From an uncultured Akkermansia sp. (lineage in GTDB: Bacteria > Verrucomicrobiota > Verrucomicrobiia > Verrucomicrobiales > Akkermansiaceae): a DNA stretch of 64,000 nucleotides. The stretch lies in the NCBI GenBank assembly GCA_947589345.1, contig CANQAC010000003.1, positions 1 through 64,000 of the forward strand, read 5' to 3'. Numbering within the stretch: position 1 is the first letter of the stretch; every line of letters starts with the position of its first letter. The notes under the pieces are model-generated. The model was not told the DNA's origin and did not search any database. It worked only from the letters and a program-made list of their open reading frames with translations. The position numbers were made by a program, and so were the translations under genes. Shown in pieces: positions 53,470 through 62,655 of this stretch.

Positions 53470-53593
53470 AAACTCTTTTCTTTTCCTACCTCTCATTTCT
53501 TAAGTCTTTCCCGGTACATTTCATCGCATTTTCTCCTCATCCGGAGGTTATTTCACCTCTGACCTTTATTGTCAATACTTTTCTGAACACAAA

Positions 53594-53692
53594 ATGCAAT
53601 TTAATGAAGGAACTTTTGCTCTAAATATGCAATTTGATAAAGGAATTTTGGGATTATTTATGCAATCTGATGAAGGAAAATTCTCCTTTATG
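53594..53692 (+). repeat. Degenerate 33-bp direct repeat, three units
   Basis: ATGCAATTTAATGAAGGAACTTTTGCTCTAAAT / ATGCAATTTGATAAAGGAATTTTGGGATTATTT / ATGCAATCTGATGAAGGAAAATTCTCCTTTATG. Confidence 0.75.
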
Positions 53693-53831
53693 AGTAACGA
53701 AACGCGAGCTGCTTCCGGCTCACCTCTTCGCTCAATTTCGAAAATTTTCCCGCGCATTCGGTCACGCCTCCGCTTCGCGTAGCCCGCACGACGGCACGCG
53801 AATTTTCTAAATCGTAAATAAGCTCACGGCT

Positions 53832-54068
53832 TCACCATTCCGTGATATCCCGCCCTTGGGCGTCATCGAAGGAGCCGAGCAGGATGCGGATGATGTCGAT
53901 AACCTGCCAGATGACGAAACCGCCACCTGTCAGAATCTGCAAAACGCCTGAAATGATCTTCCCCGTGTAAATACGGTGCAACCCACCGCAACACGAGCAA
54001 AAGAACAAACAGGCTAATATCAACGTCACCGTCCGTGACCTGGGCGATACATTTTCTTCCATGTTCAT
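53832..54068 (-). CDS. TM2-domain membrane protein
   Basis: LILACLFFCSCCGGLHRIYTGKIISGVLQILTGGGFVIWQVIDIIRILLGSFDDAQGRDI matches the TM2 layout. Confidence 0.82.
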   Translation of the reverse strand: MNMEENVSPRSRTVTLILACLFFCSCCGGLHRIYTGKIISGVLQILTGGGFVIWQVIDIIRILLGSFDDAQGRDITEW

Positions 54069-54110
54069 AAGATGATATAAGTTAAAAGATCATTTTCTGC
54101 TCACCCAAGT

Positions 54111-54302
54111 TCACCATACGCTTTGAATAAGCCACACTGCACCCATCAATCCGCACGCAAGAGCCCCAAAAAGCAAATTCACCTCCCACGGCGGCGCAGG
54201 CATCGGATCCACAAAGTGCTTCGAGCAAAAATAATTCTGCACCCTCTCCACGCGCCGCTGCCACCAACCCCTGGGTTCTTGTCGCTGACTGTTCGTCTCC
54301 AT
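54111..54302 (-). CDS. Small hydrophobic-tail membrane protein
   Basis: 63 aa, C-terminal TM VNLLFGALACGLMGAVWLIQSVW. Confidence 0.5.
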   Translation of the reverse strand: METNSQRQEPRGWWQRRVERVQNYFCSKHFVDPMPAPPWEVNLLFGALACGLMGAVWLIQSVW

Positions 54303-54307
54303 ACTCG

Positions 54308-54442
54308 TTACCTAAATAATTTCAGTGAAAGATACGCCACCCCAACCACGCACACGGCGATCAGCCACGTCGGCACATCCGGCCACAAAGAATGCAACGA
54401 TTCCACAAAATCACGAAATGAAGCTAGAACGTAGGTTTTCAT
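54308..54442 (-). CDS. Small single-TM membrane protein (44 aa), absent from the ORF track
   Basis: Manual translation of minus strand: MKTYVLASFRDFVESLHSLWPDVPTWLIAVCVVGVAYLSLKLFR*, ending 5 nt before the start of 54111..54302. Confidence 0.5.
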   Translation of the reverse strand: MKTYVLASFRDFVESLHSLWPDVPTWLIAVCVVGVAYLSLKLFR

Positions 54443-54656
54443 CTTTCTTTCTCTTTTACTTCATCGTTTCCGTCTCTCATTTTTCCGAGCAGTCAGCGTT
54501 TGTGGAATGACGTTGTTTCCACCAATTCTCCCGTACTCATACTGACACTCTACATCAATCTTCCTCTGCTAGCAAGTTAAAAGTATTGTTTCACCTTATT
54601 TTATCTCTTAGCAGTTTTAAATTAGAATATATTTTGCTATTTAATCAGCTTTTTAT

Positions 54657-54685
54657 TTGACAAAACATGAGAAAAATGTTACAAG
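54657..54685 (+). promoter_or_regulatory. Predicted promoter of the 54695 gene (near-leaderless)
   Basis: TTGACA 54657-54662, 17-bp spacer, TACAAG 54680-54685, 9 nt, ATG 54695. Confidence 0.5.
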
Positions 54686-54694
54686 GGCTCGACT

Positions 54695-55180
54695 ATGAAA
54701 GCGAGCATCGTGAAATACACCATCCTCGGCGTTATAGGTTTCGGAATTCTTCTTCTGAGTGTACCCCCTGTCCACGCAGCTGAACATTTCAACCGTTGCG
54801 GAACAAGCGTGACCCTGCAGTCCTCACTGGAGAAAGGTATAGAGAGCGTGAAACAGAAACTTGAGCAGAAAGCTTGGGACGACGCTTTGGGGGCAATCCA
54901 TCCTCTCCATTCGGCCCTGGATCGATACACACAGCATGTGAAAGGATGCTCCGCGTGCAAAGATTATATCAAGGAAGAGAAAATCTCATGGTGGCAGCTC
55001 TTGAAAAGCGTAGAGGATTGGGTTGAGGAACAGGAAAAGGAATATTGCGATATCCTTAATAATTTGACAGCAGAAATTGTGCGCGCGAAGAATGAGCCAT
55101 GGCGTACAAAACATCTTCCAGACAAGATCAATAAGTGGATCGACAAATTGATCCATCTAAAAGAGGTGTTTGTGGACTGA
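54695..55180 (+). CDS. Secreted hypothetical alpha-helical protein
   Basis: Signal peptide MKASIVKYTILGVIGFGILLLSVPPVHAA; Cys-containing helical remainder. Confidence 0.65.
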   Translation: MKASIVKYTILGVIGFGILLLSVPPVHAAEHFNRCGTSVTLQSSLEKGIESVKQKLEQKAWDDALGAIHPLHSALDRYTQHVKGCSACKDYIKEEKISWWQLLKSVEDWVEEQEKEYCDILNNLTAEIVRAKNEPWRTKHLPDKINKWIDKLIHLKEVFVD

Positions 55181-55268
55181 TTACGCGGTGCGCCATGGGA
55201 GCTTGGTGTCCTACCGTTTGGCGCTTTCCCTGGCAAACATGTCTCGCCTACGCTTGAATGCTTCACAT

Positions 55269-56225
55269 TTAAACACTCGCACTTAATCGCGCATTAATAG
55301 CTGAGGAGATATCCGGCGATATGGGACCGGGGATACTCTCCACCAGACTGCGCGCGAGTCGGTCGAGTTCCTGAGGAGTGGGGATGCGCCAGTGCGGGCG
55401 TTCATGCGAAGTGGCAGAAGAACCATCACCACCCACGGCGCGTATCAAAAAGCGGCGCACGTACATGCCCAGGGTTGCGCTGAGCGCCACAGCTCCCAAC
55501 GCAGGCAACAAGCCACCGCCCAAGCCGAGCGCGGTAAGTCCCGCACCCGCCAGCGCTACGGAACCGGCCGTGCCTGCGCCCACCAGCAATCCCTGCTGCA
55601 GAGCGGGGTCACCCGCGCGCTGCACCTTGCACGCCATAGCCAGAGCTACCACTGCGGCGCACAGACCAATCGGGTTCGCTGAGAGGACACCGGCCAAGCC
55701 ACCGGCGGAGGCCAGTTCCGCCAACTGCCGCACATCCGCCTGCCGACAGCCCACCACCACTGCCGCGCTGGAAAGAACACCTGCAAACAACTCAAGACCA
55801 TTGATTTGCAGCAAGTCCCCCAACCAATGCTTCGGTATGAATAAATGCTCCTGGAGCCAGCTGCTCGCGCTCGCGTAGCCAGCCGGGTCCAGTGACACTA
55901 CTGGCAATCCCGACACAGAAAACAAATCTTTGCCCAAGTGCCCCGCTGTTCCCATCAGCTCCTGCCATAGCGTATCATTCGGCAAGGCGCGGGCGGATGC
56001 CTCGAACGCACCGAAAATGTCGTGCTGACCATCCAGCAAGTGATGCAACTGTGAACCTCCGACATGCGTGCTCAGGTACACGCTGTCGATAGCCTTGTCA
56101 TACGCCGTGGTATTGGCGGTGTTAATCCACTCTGCCAACTGATGCGCCACGCCGTGTCCGGACGCGCCTCCTAAAGCGGCATCCCCCAGCATTCCGCCGG
56201 TAAAAAGTGTTTTCCGCCCATTCAT
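55269..56225 (-). CDS. Gly/Ala-rich multi-pass membrane protein
   Basis: Hydrophobic segments GLCAAVVALAMACK and LLVGAGTAGSVALAGAGLTALGLGGGLLPALGAVALSATLGMYVRR; start MNGRKTLF overlaps upstream stop (ATGA). Confidence 0.7.
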   Translation of the reverse strand: MNGRKTLFTGGMLGDAALGGASGHGVAHQLAEWINTANTTAYDKAIDSVYLSTHVGGSQLHHLLDGQHDIFGAFEASARALPNDTLWQELMGTAGHLGKDLFSVSGLPVVSLDPAGYASASSWLQEHLFIPKHWLGDLLQINGLELFAGVLSSAAVVVGCRQADVRQLAELASAGGLAGVLSANPIGLCAAVVALAMACKVQRAGDPALQQGLLVGAGTAGSVALAGAGLTALGLGGGLLPALGAVALSATLGMYVRRFLIRAVGGDGSSATSHERPHWRIPTPQELDRLARSLVESIPGPISPDISSAINARLSASV

Positions 56226-56416
56226 TTGCTCTTGTCTTCTCGCATCTTTTGCAGTGCCACGTCCGCTTTCGCCGCCAGCAGGGATACACCTGCCGAAACG
56301 ATATTCCAAATGGTAATCGGAGGATCTACCATAATCGTCCTCCCCAACCATATGTCACAAACGACCTTAAAGTTTTCGCGAGCCTCCTTCAATCGTTCTT
56401 CACTGCTCTTCTTCAT
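56222..56416 (-). CDS. Small hypothetical protein of the GTPase cluster
   Basis: 64 aa MKKSSEERLKEARENFKVVCDIWLGRTIMVDPPITIWNIVSAGVSLLAAKADVALQKMREDKSK; ATGA overlap with the next gene. Confidence 0.6.
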   Translation of the reverse strand: MKKSSEERLKEARENFKVVCDIWLGRTIMVDPPITIWNIVSAGVSLLAAKADVALQKMREDKSK

Positions 56417-56475
56417 GATATATTGACTGATTGATAATGAAGTTCACGCTCCGCTACCATCAAAACCCAATCCCC

Positions 56476-57396
56476 TTACGGCTGAGCTTGTACCGTGGAT
56501 ACCTCTGTTTGTCCGTTATCGTTTTCCTTCGATTGCTCCCCAGCGGGTTGCGCAGGCACCAATCCTGCAGCAGGAAGACCATCCCTGTTTGTCGCAGAAG
56601 ATACCTCTCCTTGCTTCTCTCCATTCTGTGGCTGACTCTTCGGTTGCTCCTCAGCAGGAAGTCTCCGTTGCACAGCGGGCGGCTGTCCTATCGGTTCAGT
56701 TTTTTTTTGCGATTCATCGTTCCCGCACCCATGCAGAAAAAGCCCCAGCACACCCACCAAAATGACCCCAATGCACACCGCTTCGATGGGGTTATTATTG
56801 CACCATTCCTTACAAACCCTAGCCTTATCAACTAGCACCTTCTTCATCCGCTCAATGTCCGACTCTACCACTTTCGGTCCCAGAAGAGCCCCCGGCACCT
56901 TGTTCCACAGGCATATATCAGGGCTCTCCTGCGACCATTGTCCACCAAAATGATCCGACAGGATAATGCGCAGCCCCGGATTCGAACGCAGTGTATGCTC
57001 TCTTAATTCAGCAATAACCTTCTCCACACCCTCATTTGCCTTATGACAGTATTTTCCCTTTGTGAAGAAATTCCCGTTATCCTTTTCCACCGGGTGACCC
57101 GCTGCAAGTTTCACCAATCGCTCCACAGACTCTGCTGCAGCGGAAAAAAAGTTTCCCCTCTCTAGCAAATAAGCAATTGTGAGAGACCGCGCTTCAGCCT
57201 CACTCAGTTGTTCAACTACCACAGCATCTCCGTCGTCATCCTTCGCTGCTAAAAAATATTCGCCGCCCAAGTGGGTGTATTCCACAAGCAAGCGATACCC
57301 TTCGCCATCAACATCCGGAAGTCTGTTCGACAGATCCCTATTCCTTTTGGATGTATTAGCGATCCACTGACCCTGATTGCAATAATATATTTTCAT
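56476..57396 (-). CDS. Hypothetical single-TM protein of the GTPase cluster
   Basis: TM EAVCIGVILVGVLGLFLHGCG followed by Gln/Pro-rich tail; 9 nt after the LRAT gene. Confidence 0.7.
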   Translation of the reverse strand: MKIYYCNQGQWIANTSKRNRDLSNRLPDVDGEGYRLLVEYTHLGGEYFLAAKDDDGDAVVVEQLSEAEARSLTIAYLLERGNFFSAAAESVERLVKLAAGHPVEKDNGNFFTKGKYCHKANEGVEKVIAELREHTLRSNPGLRIILSDHFGGQWSQESPDICLWNKVPGALLGPKVVESDIERMKKVLVDKARVCKEWCNNNPIEAVCIGVILVGVLGLFLHGCGNDESQKKTEPIGQPPAVQRRLPAEEQPKSQPQNGEKQGEVSSATNRDGLPAAGLVPAQPAGEQSKENDNGQTEVSTVQAQP

Positions 57397-57405
57397 ATTT
57401 AAATT

Positions 57406-58464
57406 TCACGGTTTGAGTGTTGTTAAATGATCAATTTTTGACAAAACATCCGGGGTGTGATTCGTCATTGCTAATTTGCGACCGGTATCTCCCGCTACGC
57501 TCGAGAGCGCACGTGCGATTTTTCCGTATTTTCCGGGAATCATACCCGACAAAAGCGCGGCAACCCGCATCACTTGCCCCGATACCTGTCCCGATTCCTT
57601 CTCTCCGACGCAGCAATAGCGGCAAAAATGCTCACAATTATTGGTTACAAGGTTGTATTTACCCCATGCGTCCGCATGGAAAAATACCCACACGGCTCGG
57701 TTGCGAGTCAGCAAACGTTTCCTCGCCCCGCTCTCCCGGTACGCCGCCTGCCAGCCGGTAGATTTACTACTTTTCCAACTCATGAAGTTTTGCAGACTGT
57801 CCGCCTTAATGCGGCTCTCTCCGCTCTCCATGCGGCAAGTAGAGAAGTGAATAATCCAATCGCCCTCGATAAGAATACCATGGTGCTCAAAGGCGGGTAT
57901 AAAGGCATCCGGTACACACGCATCGATGGCGCTCCCACTGCCCTCAAGAGGTATCCCAAGCCACTCCACCACCTCGGAGGGGCGAAGCTCCAAGTCTGTC
58001 ACCCAGTGACGCCCGGCGGCGGGTGCCTTCTCCTCAAGCAAAGTCTCCATGCTCTCTCCCCACACGCATTCAGCCACGAAGTCATCCCCGGGAAAACTCC
58101 GTAGCCCCTCCAGTGCCTCGCCAAGCCTGCCACGCGCTCTTTCGTACACTGCGATCGGCTCTTGTTTATTCAACAGCTCCGGCGCGATGACGTAAAGCTC
58201 TTGCCCGGTACACAGGAACTCCTCCACGCTCATTTCCACGATGCGGAAGCGGACCGCCTCCGGGGTGGAACCGGTGCAGTCTTGGCAGATCACTTTGTCG
58301 GTTTCTCCGGCAATACCGAAGCGCACTTTCACAGGCAAGCCGTACCGGCGCAGTTTTTCCTCCTGTGCCAAAGCAACCACTACCTGCCCGCAGCTCAACT
58401 CCGCCACATTATTTACCTTGTGCGGCGGTCTCGCTGCCTGCTCTCGTAAAAACAATCCGATCAT
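57406..58464 (-). CDS. LRAT-type (permuted NlpC/P60-like) domain protein
   Basis: FEHHGILIEGDWIIHFS (His region) ... YNLVTNNCEHFCRYCCVGEKESGQV (NCEHF catalytic Cys box). Confidence 0.82.
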   Translation of the reverse strand: MIGLFLREQAARPPHKVNNVAELSCGQVVVALAQEEKLRRYGLPVKVRFGIAGETDKVICQDCTGSTPEAVRFRIVEMSVEEFLCTGQELYVIAPELLNKQEPIAVYERARGRLGEALEGLRSFPGDDFVAECVWGESMETLLEEKAPAAGRHWVTDLELRPSEVVEWLGIPLEGSGSAIDACVPDAFIPAFEHHGILIEGDWIIHFSTCRMESGESRIKADSLQNFMSWKSSKSTGWQAAYRESGARKRLLTRNRAVWVFFHADAWGKYNLVTNNCEHFCRYCCVGEKESGQVSGQVMRVAALLSGMIPGKYGKIARALSSVAGDTGRKLAMTNHTPDVLSKIDHLTTLKP

Positions 58465-58482
58465 GCTCTGCCTCTCCGTTTT

Positions 58483-60909
58483 TTATTTCTTTCCGAACTT
58501 CTTCGATATCTCACCATCCAGATCCTGACACCGTTCGAGCAGATCTGGGATGGTCTCTTTAACCATCGGTTCAAGTACCTCTCTCACCCGCCGTTTCTCA
58601 CTGTCCGCCTCCTTACTATCATCCTCTGCCCGCGTCTTCTGCTCCTCCAAGGCTTCCTTCACATAATCGGCGGTATTCTTCAGCACCATAACGTAGTCGT
58701 TCAAGTGTTTCCAATATTGTCCATTCTGTAGAATTTGTGTGAAATGCTGCTTCGCTGCATCGATAAACGTATCACTCGTATTCTCCAGCAATTCTTTAAC
58801 TTTTTCGCATGCCCGATCTGCATCTGTTTCCCCCCAATGAAGAGGATTAAGAATATTATTCAAATATGAAATATTGATATCTTCAATACCGGGAATGTCA
58901 CGCAAAATAATCGGAAGTTTTTCCAGTTCTTTAACGATATCTTGTTCTTCCTCCTTCTTTTGCGCATCCTTGAAGGAATCAAAACCTGGCAAATTTTTGG
59001 AATATTCCTGATACACCCTGCCCCACTTTGTCAACATCTTCTTCACTTCACCATAACTCTCCAGTTTCGGAAGGCCCTCGACAACTTTCTCATCCCGCAA
59101 TTGAGCGAGAAGAGATACCATATGTTCTTTGATCTGATCACGAATACCACCAATAATAAGCCCTTTATCCTTTTCAGGGTCATACTGATGTACAAGATCA
59201 TTCAACAAATCTGTCAGTTTCTGCTTCAATTCCTCCGCTCTATTCTCGTAGTAACTTTCAATTTGCCTGTTCAACCAATCAGCCAGTTCGTCCTGGAATG
59301 CATCTGCTGAATCATCAATTTCATCTGTACATTGGTTGACAACTGATTGAAACTTTTTCAGAAGTCCCTCCTTTTTACCGAGTTCCCTTTTACGTTGTTC
59401 GACACTCTGCTCAAGTTCCTTTATTCTACCCTCTGCTTTTTCTTTCGCGCGATCAAGCAACATGATGACTTTTTTCGTCCCTTGATCTTGAAGAAGAGCA
59501 TGCGCTTTTCTTAATGGGATTGTTGTTTGTATTAGATCGATAAAATCCGGCACTTGGCTCTCTTGCAATGTTTCCTGCCATTTTATACGTTTGTCCGCGT
59601 CTTCATACTCCTCAATTTCTTTTCCTAAAAAAAGAAATACAAACTTACGTATTTGTTTTTCTAAAAATTTCTTACACCCATCTGGTTCAATCTTCCACTC
59701 TACGTCTCCGTACTCGCTCTCTATGCTTTCCTTAATTGCTTCGCAAGTATATCCCTCCAAGCCAGGTTCTGGTATCAAACCGTATTCCAAGCTCCGTAAT
59801 GCTAGCGCCGTATGGTAATCGTAAACCTCCGGTTTTACAAAACCAACACCTTCGATTTTTTGTACGCAATCTTTCTTTACGTTCCTCTTCCAATCATCAA
59901 GAGTTCTCCCTTTAACATTGGCACCAAAAAACAATCTATCATCTGCCCCTAACTGCTCTCTACACTTAGTTAAAGCTTTCACACATTGATCGCTCAAAGT
60001 ATTCTCTCCTTTAATCCCGAAAAGAATAGCATCCGTATTCTTAATACACTCTTCCGCGACGTCCGTATCGCACTTGTTAGCAAAAAGACCAGGGCAATCT
60101 TCCACATCAATCCTTTCCCTTTTCAAATACTCAGAATCTACGTAATAGTGCAATTTTTTACAAAAGGCAAAGGCTACCTCCTCTTCGGTAAATACTTTAT
60201 CCAAAGGCTTGCCGTCCTTCTCAACCTCCTCATTGTACCTCGATTCGTACAAATGCGGATACGAGGCATAACACCTGGCTTGCTTTACTTCTTCGATGCG
60301 TTGTACCTCACCCAATTCAATACGAGCTCTGAACATATCGTAGAAATGTAAGAGGATCAAAGCGTGGCGGAAGAGACTTCTTTCCTCGGGTTTCAGCTCG
60401 ACATTTTGTGATGGTTTATGAACCAATTTTTCAAGGAGATATTGTTCAATTTTGTCACGATCTTGCTTTTTATCTAAGTTGAAATCTTCCGGCTTAAATG
60501 GACCGTCGACAGAAAGAATCTTGATCGACTTGAGTACATTGATAATATCTTCTTTCCCGCACCATCTAACCTCGGCATAATCCTTCTTTTCCCCGGCAGG
60601 CAGTGCCGAGGCAACCACTTGGCATGCGCTCGTAGCAATGCCACCCGTTCCCCTTCCGCTTGGAGAAAGCTCCTTACCGCCGCACAAATAATTAAACATC
60701 GTGGACTTGCCACTTTGGAATTCACCAACGAGCGTCAGCGTCATTCTGTCACTTTCGACTTTTTTGATATCCAATTGGCTCTTGCTGGCATCCATCTTAC
60801 ATTCTTTATGCACAGTATCAAGAACGCCTTGAGTTTCCTTCATTAGAGCGACTACGTTGTCTTTCAATCTAATGTATTCATTTTGAACGGTGGTAGTGTT
60901 TACTTTCAT
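58483..60909 (-). CDS. Large dynamin-like GTPase (A)
   Basis: G1 GEFQSGKSTMFNYLCGG, G3 VEDCPGLF, long coiled-coil C-terminal half; start trimmed to MKVNTTTVQNEY at 60909. Confidence 0.85.
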   Translation of the reverse strand: MKVNTTTVQNEYIRLKDNVVALMKETQGVLDTVHKECKMDASKSQLDIKKVESDRMTLTLVGEFQSGKSTMFNYLCGGKELSPSGRGTGGIATSACQVVASALPAGEKKDYAEVRWCGKEDIINVLKSIKILSVDGPFKPEDFNLDKKQDRDKIEQYLLEKLVHKPSQNVELKPEERSLFRHALILLHFYDMFRARIELGEVQRIEEVKQARCYASYPHLYESRYNEEVEKDGKPLDKVFTEEEVAFAFCKKLHYYVDSEYLKRERIDVEDCPGLFANKCDTDVAEECIKNTDAILFGIKGENTLSDQCVKALTKCREQLGADDRLFFGANVKGRTLDDWKRNVKKDCVQKIEGVGFVKPEVYDYHTALALRSLEYGLIPEPGLEGYTCEAIKESIESEYGDVEWKIEPDGCKKFLEKQIRKFVFLFLGKEIEEYEDADKRIKWQETLQESQVPDFIDLIQTTIPLRKAHALLQDQGTKKVIMLLDRAKEKAEGRIKELEQSVEQRKRELGKKEGLLKKFQSVVNQCTDEIDDSADAFQDELADWLNRQIESYYENRAEELKQKLTDLLNDLVHQYDPEKDKGLIIGGIRDQIKEHMVSLLAQLRDEKVVEGLPKLESYGEVKKMLTKWGRVYQEYSKNLPGFDSFKDAQKKEEEQDIVKELEKLPIILRDIPGIEDINISYLNNILNPLHWGETDADRACEKVKELLENTSDTFIDAAKQHFTQILQNGQYWKHLNDYVMVLKNTADYVKEALEEQKTRAEDDSKEADSEKRRVREVLEPMVKETIPDLLERCQDLDGEISKKFGKK

Positions 60910-60940
60910 GGTAGGTAATGGTAATGTTTGTGAAGAAAAA

Positions 60941-62635
60941 TTAAAGAGAAGCGGCGAGGTGTTGAATCCTATCAGCCACATTGAGGAGTTGCTGCTTTTG
61001 GGATGGCGAAAGGCGGACAGTTTGCGCCTTTTTCAGAGCGTTTTCGATTTCCGGGAAAAGTCCGGCACTCCGCAAATTAGCCCGCAGTTGGTCGCACATG
61101 CGGTCGAATAGACTTTGCATCGAGGCTTCGGTCTTTGTCGTCATTTCATCCACGGCTGCAGAGAACTCCGCAATAGCCCGACTGCGAATGACTTTACCCA
61201 GCATACGCATCGGCATCAGCTCACGGACTCTAGGGATTTTATCCCCGACAAAACGGACAATCATATCGCCAATGAACCCAGTCGGCATAATCAACGAAAA
61301 AACGGCAATATCGAGCGCATAGAGCACCCAATGTGGGGTATTTGTCAGCATACGAATGAATGAGCTGCAGCCGGAGAATATATCCGAATCCGGCAGCCGG
61401 AACACGCTCTCAAGCTTCACGCGATAGCTGCCCTCAATTCTGCCAAGAGTGTTCTCAAAATCGTTTCTCGCCAGTTTCAGCAAACGCTGAACGCGCTCCG
61501 GGAGGAGTTCCTGCCACGTCTTAACGGCGTCCAGCACCTCCGTGGCATCTTTCTTTTGCTCCAAATCCTCCTTGTAGCCAATTTTCAACTTCTCCAACCA
61601 ATGTTTGAGATTTTCCTGGAAATTGTACTGAGCATCTGCAACATCTTCTAGCAAACTGCGCACCACGCGCTGGTACTCCTCGCGCTTAGCCGCCAGTACT
61701 TGCCTGATGGACTCGATCTCCTCCGCGCTCTTGCCGTCCATCTCCAGGCGCGAGACCACTGCGGCGCGCAGGCGTTCCAAAAGGGGACGCATATCACGCA
61801 CCGCACGCGCCCGGTACCCACGCTGCACCTCGCCACGCAGAAAAGCATCCAGCTCTGCTCGTACTATTTCACCATTCTGCAATGCAGTCTGACCCTTAGC
61901 GAGGGAGAAGACAGAAATACCCACATTTGACACACCAATGCCGCTGAGCTGCGCGATGATGGTGGCGCAGAGGTCGTCAAATTGGGAGCCGATCTCGGAC
62001 TCCATGGTGGTGAGAACCACATGTATAGGCAGACTGGGCTGCTGCATGCCCGCCAAGTCCGCCAGGAGGTTAAGTTCCCGCTCGCTGAGCTGTTGCGCCC
62101 GCACCGCATACAGAAGAGCGTGCGCCGTGCGGGCTTCGTGCATGGTGCTCACATACACGTCCGAGTTCGTAGTATTGAGCCCCGGGGTGTCCACCAACGT
62201 GATGCCGGGTGGTAGAATGCCCGGCTCTGCAATGACCACTTTACTGTACTGCTTGGCAAGACGTGCACGCTCCTCGTCGGACTGAGCCGTCACCACCCGC
62301 GCCACATCCTCCGGCAGAAAATTCTCGCGGCTCTCCACAAGGGTTTCATCTTGTGTAGTCGTGTCACGCTTCCACGTTTCCATCCGCATCTGCCCGCTAC
62401 TCAGGTGAGTAGGAACAGCAGTGGCTTCCAGATAGTCCACAGGCAATACATTTCTCTCTAAAAAAAGGCGGTTGATAAGCGTACTCTTCCCGGTCTTAAA
62501 ATCGCCGATGACGACGACCTTGAGACTACGTTTTGCCACCTGCTCCAGCATGCTCGCGAAAGCAGACGCCAAATTGCCATCCTCCAATTCCTCAGCTATC
62601 TTCCCCGCTTCTTGGATTATTTCGTCGATGTTCAT
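60941..62635 (-). CDS. Dynamin-family GTPase with C-terminal membrane paddle (B)
   Basis: G1 VVVIGDFKTGKSTLINRL, G3 TLVDTPGLNTTN, hydrophobic HWVLYALDIAVFSLIMPTGFIGDMIVRFVGDKIP. Confidence 0.9.
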   Translation of the reverse strand: MNIDEIIQEAGKIAEELEDGNLASAFASMLEQVAKRSLKVVVIGDFKTGKSTLINRLFLERNVLPVDYLEATAVPTHLSSGQMRMETWKRDTTTQDETLVESRENFLPEDVARVVTAQSDEERARLAKQYSKVVIAEPGILPPGITLVDTPGLNTTNSDVYVSTMHEARTAHALLYAVRAQQLSERELNLLADLAGMQQPSLPIHVVLTTMESEIGSQFDDLCATIIAQLSGIGVSNVGISVFSLAKGQTALQNGEIVRAELDAFLRGEVQRGYRARAVRDMRPLLERLRAAVVSRLEMDGKSAEEIESIRQVLAAKREEYQRVVRSLLEDVADAQYNFQENLKHWLEKLKIGYKEDLEQKKDATEVLDAVKTWQELLPERVQRLLKLARNDFENTLGRIEGSYRVKLESVFRLPDSDIFSGCSSFIRMLTNTPHWVLYALDIAVFSLIMPTGFIGDMIVRFVGDKIPRVRELMPMRMLGKVIRSRAIAEFSAAVDEMTTKTEASMQSLFDRMCDQLRANLRSAGLFPEIENALKKAQTVRLSPSQKQQLLNVADRIQHLAASL

Positions 62636-62655
62636 AAAATAAGTACATGTTTCAA

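Noticed and set aside
53594-53692. CRISPR array
   Set aside because: Contiguous degenerate 33-bp units with no unique spacers and no cas genes.
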